Source: Candidatus Blautia equi | Lineage (GTDB): Bacteria; Bacillota; Clostridia; Lachnospirales; Lachnospiraceae | DNA length: 10,303 nt | Assembly: GCA_018064695.1 (NCBI GenBank) | Contig: JAGHUU010000047.1 | Coordinates: 1 to 10,303 of the forward strand | Direction of reading: 5' to 3' | Shown: positions 6,237 through 10,303 of the stretch, piece after piece | Position numbering within the stretch: position 1 is the stretch's first letter | Layout: each line of letters starts with the position of its first letter | Position numbers and translations under genes: made by a program | The notes under the pieces: generated by a model | What the model was told of the DNA's origin: nothing | Databases searched by the model: none | Seen by the model: only the letters and a program-made list of their open reading frames with translations

Positions 6237-8774
6237 ATGGAAGATAACATTTTTGATAAAGTCCATGACGTGGACCTTCAGAAGACCATGGAAAAATCCT
6301 ACATCGATTATGCCATGAGTGTTATTGCATCCCGTGCCCTTCCTGACGTGCGAGATGGTCTGAAGCCTGTACAGCGTCGTGTTTTATATTCCATGATCGA
6401 GCTGAACAACGGTCCGGATAAGCCGCACAGAAAATGCGCCCGTATCGTTGGTGATACCATGGGTAAATATCATCCTCATGGTGACAGCTCCATCTATGGT
6501 GCACTGGTAAATATGGCCCAGGAATGGTCCTTCCGCTATCCGCTGGTAGACGGCCATGGAAACTTCGGTTCTGTGGACGGCGACGGCGCAGCAGCTATGC
6601 GATACACCGAGGCCCGCTTAAGCAAGATCTCCATGGAAATGCCGGCGGATATCAATAAAGATACCGTAGATTTCCAGCCAAACTTTGATGAGACAGAGAG
6701 AGAACCGGTTGTTCTCCCGTCCCGCTATCCAAACCTTCTGGTAAACGGTACCACCGGTATCGCAGTAGGTATGGCAACCAACATCCCGCCTCATAACCTT
6801 CGCGAGGTCATCTCTGCTGTAGTAAAGATCATTGATGACATCAAAGAGGGAAATGAGACCTCCATCGAGGACATTCTGGATATCGTAAAAGGACCTGACT
6901 TCCCAACAGGAGCCATGATCCTCGGAAACAGAGGTATTGAGGAGGCGTACCGCACCGGTCACGGAAAGATCCGCGTCCGTGCCGTATCCAATATCGAGAC
7001 CCTCCCGAACGGCAAATCCCAGATCATTGTCACAGAGCTCCCATATCTGGTAAACAAAGCCAGACTGATCGAAAAGATCGCCGAGCTCGTGCGCGATAAA
7101 AAGATCGACGGCATCACCGACCTTAACGACCACTCCAGCCGTGAGGGCATGAGAATCGTCATCGACCTCAGAAAAGACGTAAATGCAAACGTCATCCTGA
7201 ACCAGCTTTACAAGCATACACAGCTGCAGGATACCTTCGGCGTAAACATGCTCTGCCTGGTAAACACCAACGGCAGCCTGGAGCCAAAGGTCCTTCCGCT
7301 TCTCGATATGCTGAAATACTACCTGGCTCATCAGGAAGAGGTCGTAACCAGAAGAACAAAATACGAACTGAATAAAGCCCGCGAGCGCGCCCACATCTTA
7401 GAGGGACTCTTAAAGGCTATCGATAATATCGACGAAGTCATCCGTATCATCCGCGGATCCGAAAATGTACAGGCAGCTAAGGCGACCCTCATCGACCGCT
7501 TTACCCTCACCGACGTACAGGCACAGGCTATCGTGGATATGCGTCTCCGCGCTCTCACTGGATTGGAAAGAGAGAAGCTGGAAGCAGAGTACAAAGAGAT
7601 CATGGAGAAGATCGCATACCTGGAGACTATCCTTGCAGACAGAAACGTCCTGCTCGGTGTTATCCGCGAGGAGATCCTCCTCATCTCCGAGAAATACGGC
7701 GACGACAGAAGAACCTCCATCGGCTATGACATCTACGATGTGACCACAGAGGACCTGATCCCGAATGAGAACACCGTCATCACCATGACAAAGCTTGGCT
7801 ATATCAAGCGTATGACCGTGGACAATTTCCGCGCACAGAACCGCGGCGGCAGAGGCATCAAGGGCATGCAGACCATCGAGGACGACTACATTGAAGAACT
7901 CCTCATGACCACGACCCATCATTACCTGATGTTCTTTACCAACACCGGTCGTGTATACCGCCTGAAAGCTTATGAGATCCCTGAGGCCGGCAGAACAGCC
8001 CGCGGTACTGCTATCATAAACATCCTCCAGCTCATGCCGGGAGAAAAGATCACAGCAGTCATCCCGATCCGCCAGTTCGAGAAGGATCACTACCTCCTTA
8101 TGGCCACCAGAAAAGGTCTCATCAAGAAGACGGACATCGAGGAATACTCCAATGTCCGCAAGACCGGCCTTGCAGCCATCGTTCTCCGCGAGGATGATGA
8201 GCTCATCGAGGTAAAATATACAGACAACAAAAAAGATGCCATCCTGGTAACCAAGGACGCCATGAGCATCCGCTTTAAGGAGACCGATGTCCGTCCTACC
8301 GGCCGTGTTTCCATGGGTGTCCGCGGTATTGAGCTGAACGATGGAGACGAAGTGGTATCCATGCAGCTGAGCTCTCAGGGAGACTACCTCCTCACCGTAT
8401 CCGAAAACGGACTGGGCAAATGTTCCCTTATGTCCGACTTCAACGTTCAGAACCGAGGCGGAAAGGGTATCAAGTGTTATAAGATCACTGATAAGACCGG
8501 AAATGTGGTAGGTGCCAAAGCAGTCAATGCCGAGAATGAGATCATGCTCATCACCACAGAGGGAATCATCATCCGTATCTCCTGCGGCGATATCTCCGTG
8601 CTTGGAAGAATCACCTCCGGCGTAAAACTCATGAACCTTGCAGAGGGCGTAAAAGTAGCAAGCTTTGAAAAGGTAAGAGAGAAAAAAGAAGAAGCACCTG
8701 CGGAAGCAGTATCCGAAGAAACAGCATCTGAAGAAGCAACAGAAAACAATGAGAAAGAAGAGGGCGAGGCATGA
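6237..8774 (+). CDS. gyrA: DNA gyrase subunit A
   Basis: GyrA is the DNA breakage-reunion subunit of gyrase. The 845-residue protein has the winged-helix domain with catalytic Y123 in AAAMRYTEARL (equivalent to E. coli Y122), then the tower and coiled-coil regions. A C-terminal beta-pinwheel carries the GyrA-box QNRGGRG (534-540), which marks it as GyrA rather than ParC. A second box-like QNRGGKG occurs at 738-744. The protein ends in an acidic Glu/Ala-rich tail after about residue 810. In the quinolone-determining region HGDSSIYGAL (81-90), S84 matches E. coli S83, but the position equivalent to acidic D87 is G88. Start: ATG at 6237 with AGGAG at 6226-6230, 50 nt after gyrB with no visible promoter, so co-transcription is likely. 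The stop overlaps the next gene's start as ATGA (8771-8774). Confidence 0.98.
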   Translation: MEDNIFDKVHDVDLQKTMEKSYIDYAMSVIASRALPDVRDGLKPVQRRVLYSMIELNNGPDKPHRKCARIVGDTMGKYHPHGDSSIYGALVNMAQEWSFRYPLVDGHGNFGSVDGDGAAAMRYTEARLSKISMEMPADINKDTVDFQPNFDETEREPVVLPSRYPNLLVNGTTGIAVGMATNIPPHNLREVISAVVKIIDDIKEGNETSIEDILDIVKGPDFPTGAMILGNRGIEEAYRTGHGKIRVRAVSNIETLPNGKSQIIVTELPYLVNKARLIEKIAELVRDKKIDGITDLNDHSSREGMRIVIDLRKDVNANVILNQLYKHTQLQDTFGVNMLCLVNTNGSLEPKVLPLLDMLKYYLAHQEEVVTRRTKYELNKARERAHILEGLLKAIDNIDEVIRIIRGSENVQAAKATLIDRFTLTDVQAQAIVDMRLRALTGLEREKLEAEYKEIMEKIAYLETILADRNVLLGVIREEILLISEKYGDDRRTSIGYDIYDVTTEDLIPNENTVITMTKLGYIKRMTVDNFRAQNRGGRGIKGMQTIEDDYIEELLMTTTHHYLMFFTNTGRVYRLKAYEIPEAGRTARGTAIINILQLMPGEKITAVIPIRQFEKDHYLLMATRKGLIKKTDIEEYSNVRKTGLAAIVLREDDELIEVKYTDNKKDAILVTKDAMSIRFKETDVRPTGRVSMGVRGIELNDGDEVVSMQLSSQGDYLLTVSENGLGKCSLMSDFNVQNRGGKGIKCYKITDKTGNVVGAKAVNAENEIMLITTEGIIIRISCGDISVLGRITSGVKLMNLAEGVKVASFEKVREKKEEAPAEAVSEETASEEATENNEKEEGEA

Positions 8775-9322
8775 ATAAGATAAAGAAAAGCCTGCTGGCC
8801 CTGATGGTCACTCTTCTTGTTTTTGGAATGACCGGATGCGGCGGCGGTCACGCAAATCCTACAGGAATTGTTAAGTCCCTGATTGAAAACTACTTTGAGG
8901 GAAAAGAGAAAAAGATCAGAGACTGTTACGGAAAGAAGGACGACGCAAGCGAAGACCTCCAGAAGGAGATCCAGGCCATGATCAGCTACATAAAGGCTCA
9001 CGAGGCCGCAAAGCTTAAGATCGTGGACTGTAAGGCCCTTTCCGAGACAGATTCTTACACCTACGTATACATCACCTACAACCTGGTCATGGAGGATGAG
9101 AAGGAATTCCCATGTGTCGGCACTTATATGGTAAAAGAGGTCGACAGAAAATATTACGTAGTACCGACCGGCGAGGTCACTGCAGAGATGAGTGCCCAGG
9201 CCATCACAGACTACGAAGAGTTCATGACCACAGATGCTTATAAAGAGTACAGAAGAGCTTACGATACCTTTATCAAAGAGCATCCGGGATATGAAGAAAA
9301 AATAGCAGGAAAGCTGGGCTGA
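8771..9322 (+). CDS. Small predicted lipoprotein of unknown function
   Basis: I do not recognise a named family. The 183-residue product starts with a lipoprotein signal: basic residues (MNKIKK), a hydrophobic stretch at about 7-20, then MTGC with the lipidation cysteine at 23, followed by a glycine linker (GGG). It is predicted to be anchored to the outer face of the membrane. The mature part reads as a helix (PTGIVKSLIENYFEG), a second helical region, then two or three beta strands (SYTYVYITYNLVMEDE; PCVGTYMVKEVDRKYYVV), and a charged C-terminal helical tail. This order is reminiscent of NTF2-like/DUF4878 lipoproteins, but that is only an impression. Three further cysteines lie at 52, 87 and 115. 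The ATG at 8771 overlaps the gyrA stop as ATGA, with AAGAGGG at 8758-8764 as ribosome binding site, so translation is coupled to gyrA. Two tandem TGA stops end it, 4 nt before the acyltransferase gene. Confidence 0.85.
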   Translation: MNKIKKSLLALMVTLLVFGMTGCGGGHANPTGIVKSLIENYFEGKEKKIRDCYGKKDDASEDLQKEIQAMISYIKAHEAAKLKIVDCKALSETDSYTYVYITYNLVMEDEKEFPCVGTYMVKEVDRKYYVVPTGEVTAEMSAQAITDYEEFMTTDAYKEYRRAYDTFIKEHPGYEEKIAGKLG

Positions 9323-9326
9323 TGAT

Positions 9327-10046
9327 ATGAAGAGAATCCTACTGATGGTTTTCAGAAACCTGATCTTTGTTCCTTTTGCCTGGATCAAGCTCTGCTGGTA
9401 TGCAGGCCATGTGGAACGCTATACCGAAGAACAGAAATACGACATCCTCCGCATGATCACCGATCACGCAGTGAGAAGCGGAAACATTACGATCGATGCC
9501 CACGGCGTGGAAAACATCCCCTCGGAGAGCGGATATATGTTCTATCCAAATCACCAGGGAATGTTTGATATGCTGGCCATCATCCACAGCAACGAGAAAC
9601 CCCTCTCTGCCATCGTAAAAAAAGAGGCAGCAGGCGTACCTTTCCTGAAACAGGTAATTGCCCTTATGAAGGGCTTCGCCATTGACCGCGAGGATATCCG
9701 CCAGTCCATGGAGGTTATCATCAAAGTAACCAAAGAAGTAAAAGCCGGCAGAAACTATGTTATTTTTGCCGAGGGAACCAGAAGCCGAAACGGCAACCAC
9801 CTGCTGGAGTTCAAGGGCGGCAGCTTCAAGGCGGCCACTAAGGCGAAATGCCCTATCATTCCGGTGGCACTCATCGATTCCTACAAAGCTTTTGACACAG
9901 GCTCCATCGCCCAGATCACCGTACAGGTGCACTACCTGCCTCCAATGCTCTACGAAGAGTATAAAGATATGAAGACAGTGGAGATCGCAGCCGAGGTTAA
10001 ACGCCGGATCGAAGAAACCATCCGTGAATACGATACAGCAGCATAA
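9327..10046 (+). CDS. plsC: 1-acyl-sn-glycerol-3-phosphate acyltransferase (PlsC family)
   Basis: PlsC-type enzymes acylate lysophosphatidic acid to phosphatidic acid in phospholipid synthesis, at the inner face of the membrane. The 239-residue protein has a short hydrophobic, basic N-terminus (MKRILLMVFRNLIFVPFAW) that could be membrane-associated. All acyltransferase motifs are present: NHQGMFD with H76 and D81 (the HX4D catalytic pair), a GFAIDR substrate-binding block (116-121), FAEGTRSR (147-154) and PIIPVAL near 180. Length matches bacterial PlsC. The ATG at 9327 is 4 nt after the lipoprotein stop. The only Shine-Dalgarno-like sequence, AGGA at 9307-9310, is far, so translation probably depends on coupling. 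Exact acyl acceptor preference cannot be read from sequence; other PlsC-like acyltransferases share these motifs. It is the last gene of the gyrase operon. Confidence 0.93.
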   Translation: MKRILLMVFRNLIFVPFAWIKLCWYAGHVERYTEEQKYDILRMITDHAVRSGNITIDAHGVENIPSESGYMFYPNHQGMFDMLAIIHSNEKPLSAIVKKEAAGVPFLKQVIALMKGFAIDREDIRQSMEVIIKVTKEVKAGRNYVIFAEGTRSRNGNHLLEFKGGSFKAATKAKCPIIPVALIDSYKAFDTGSIAQITVQVHYLPPMLYEEYKDMKTVEIAAEVKRRIEETIREYDTAA

Positions 10047-10075
10047 CAACCTATAACTGATAACAACCTATAACT
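10043..10075 (+). repeat. 17-bp tandem duplication across the plsC stop
   Basis: ATAACAACCTATAACT occurs at 10043-10058 and again at 10060-10075, separated by a single base (period 17). The first copy includes the plsC stop codon, so the duplication is otherwise in the 3' untranslated region. It may be a simple slippage duplication. No intrinsic terminator is evident between plsC and the downstream promoter; the stretch 10076-10135 is AT-rich and I see nothing else in it. Confidence 0.85.
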
Positions 10076-10135
10076 AATAGGAAGAAACAGGTTTATTTCA
10101 AAAATTACAATTTCTAAAAATGAAGAAAAAAACCG

Positions 10136-10164
10136 TTGACAAGGAACCTATTGTTATATATAAT
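10136..10164 (+). promoter_or_regulatory. Consensus promoter for tRNA-Ser
   Basis: TTGACA at 10136-10141 and TATAAT at 10159-10164 are both perfect consensus hexamers with the optimal 17-bp spacer. This is the strongest promoter in the window, as expected for a stable RNA gene. The predicted start at about 10171 leaves a leader of roughly 58 nt before the mature tRNA. Confidence 0.88.
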
Positions 10165-10170
10165 CATTTA

Positions 10171-10190
10171 TGCGCTTCCGGAAAAGCGTA
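10171..10190 (+). other. Hairpin in the pre-tRNA leader
   Basis: TGCGCTT at 10171-10177 can pair with AAGCGTA at 10184-10190 (one G-T wobble) around a CCGGAA loop, at about the predicted transcript start. A second, weaker pairing is CATCAT (10191-10196) with ATGATG (10211-10216). These are plausible 5' leader structures removed by RNase P; no regulatory function is shown. Confidence 0.4.
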
Positions 10191-10228
10191 CATCATGAAT
10201 TGAATAATGTATGATGATTTCTGAGTCA

Positions 10229-10303
10229 GGAGAAGTACTCAAGAGGCCGAAGAGGTGCCCCTGCTAAGGGTATAGGTCGTTAACGCGGCGCGAGGGTTCA
10301 AAT
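10229..10303 (+). tRNA. tRNA-Ser (GCU anticodon), 3' end outside window
   Basis: The gene begins GGAGAAG (acceptor strand). The anticodon arm is TGCCC (10256-10260) paired with GGGTA (10268-10272) around the loop CTGCTAA (10261-10267), giving anticodon GCT at 10263-10265, which reads AGC/AGU serine codons. A long class II variable arm (GGTCGTTAACGCGGCGC) follows, diagnostic of serine, leucine or bacterial tyrosine tRNAs. The window ends in the T-loop after GAGGGTTCAAAT, so the T-arm 3' strand, acceptor 3' strand and CCA are missing. Confidence 0.95.

Noticed and set aside
6618..7394. A 258-codon antisense reading frame within gyrA
   Set aside because: It lies wholly opposite conserved GyrA sequence, has no ribosome binding site or motif, and is a codon-usage artefact.
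8477..9388. A 303-codon antisense reading frame over the gyrA end and lipoprotein gene
   Set aside because: It is opposite well-supported genes and has no recognisable motifs. It reflects the absence of certain codons on the coding strand.
1..10303. Mobile element, prophage, CRISPR or defence island
   Set aside because: No transposase, integrase, spaced repeats or toxin-antitoxin-like genes were seen. All genes are conserved housekeeping types on one strand. The tRNA-Ser at the right edge could be an integration site, but the flanking sequence is outside the window.

Overview
The window looks like chromosomal housekeeping DNA from a low-to-mid GC Gram-positive anaerobe, most likely a member of the Lachnospiraceae (Clostridium cluster XIVa). 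This rests on the style of the proteins (short 641-residue GyrB, GyrA with an acidic tail, clostridial HolB and RicT), consensus sigma-A type promoters, strong AGGAGG ribosome binding sites, and gene order matching the Firmicutes yaaO-holB-yaaT-yabB-yabC neighbourhood. The genus assignment is inference. Every gene lies on the plus strand. I see no mobile element, CRISPR array or defence system.

Block 1 (1-3967): the 3' end of an Orn/Lys/Arg-decarboxylase-family gene is followed by a promoter with an extended -10 element. Then come holB (delta' clamp-loader subunit), ricT/yaaT (Fe-S protein acting with RNase Y), a TrmN6-type tRNA methyltransferase gene overlapping ricT by 11 nt, and rsmI (16S rRNA 2'-O-methyltransferase). 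A strong intrinsic terminator at 3990-4028 closes the block. It is a shortened version of the Bacillus subtilis cluster: tmk, yaaQ and yaaR are missing between the decarboxylase and holB, yabA between ricT and yabB, and yazA before rsmI.

Block 2 (4041-10046): a promoter with an extended -10 drives an approximately 185-nt leader. The leader holds a perfect 11-bp inverted repeat and a second copy of one arm's sequence. Then come gyrB, gyrA, a small predicted lipoprotein gene overlapping gyrA by ATGA, and a plsC-type acyltransferase gene 4 nt further on. The tight packing suggests one transcript joining DNA gyrase with an envelope lipoprotein and phospholipid synthesis.

Block 3 (10047-10303): a 17-bp tandem duplication spans the plsC stop codon. 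It is followed by a perfect-consensus promoter (TTGACA, 17 bp, TATAAT), a short structured leader and the 5' part of a tRNA-Ser(GCU) gene that runs off the window.

The genes mostly serve core replication, topology and translation. No previously undescribed system is evident. The points most worth a second look are the gyrB leader structure, a glycine in GyrA at the acidic position that anchors quinolones, a second GyrA-box-like motif, and the uncharacterised lipoprotein coupled to gyrA.
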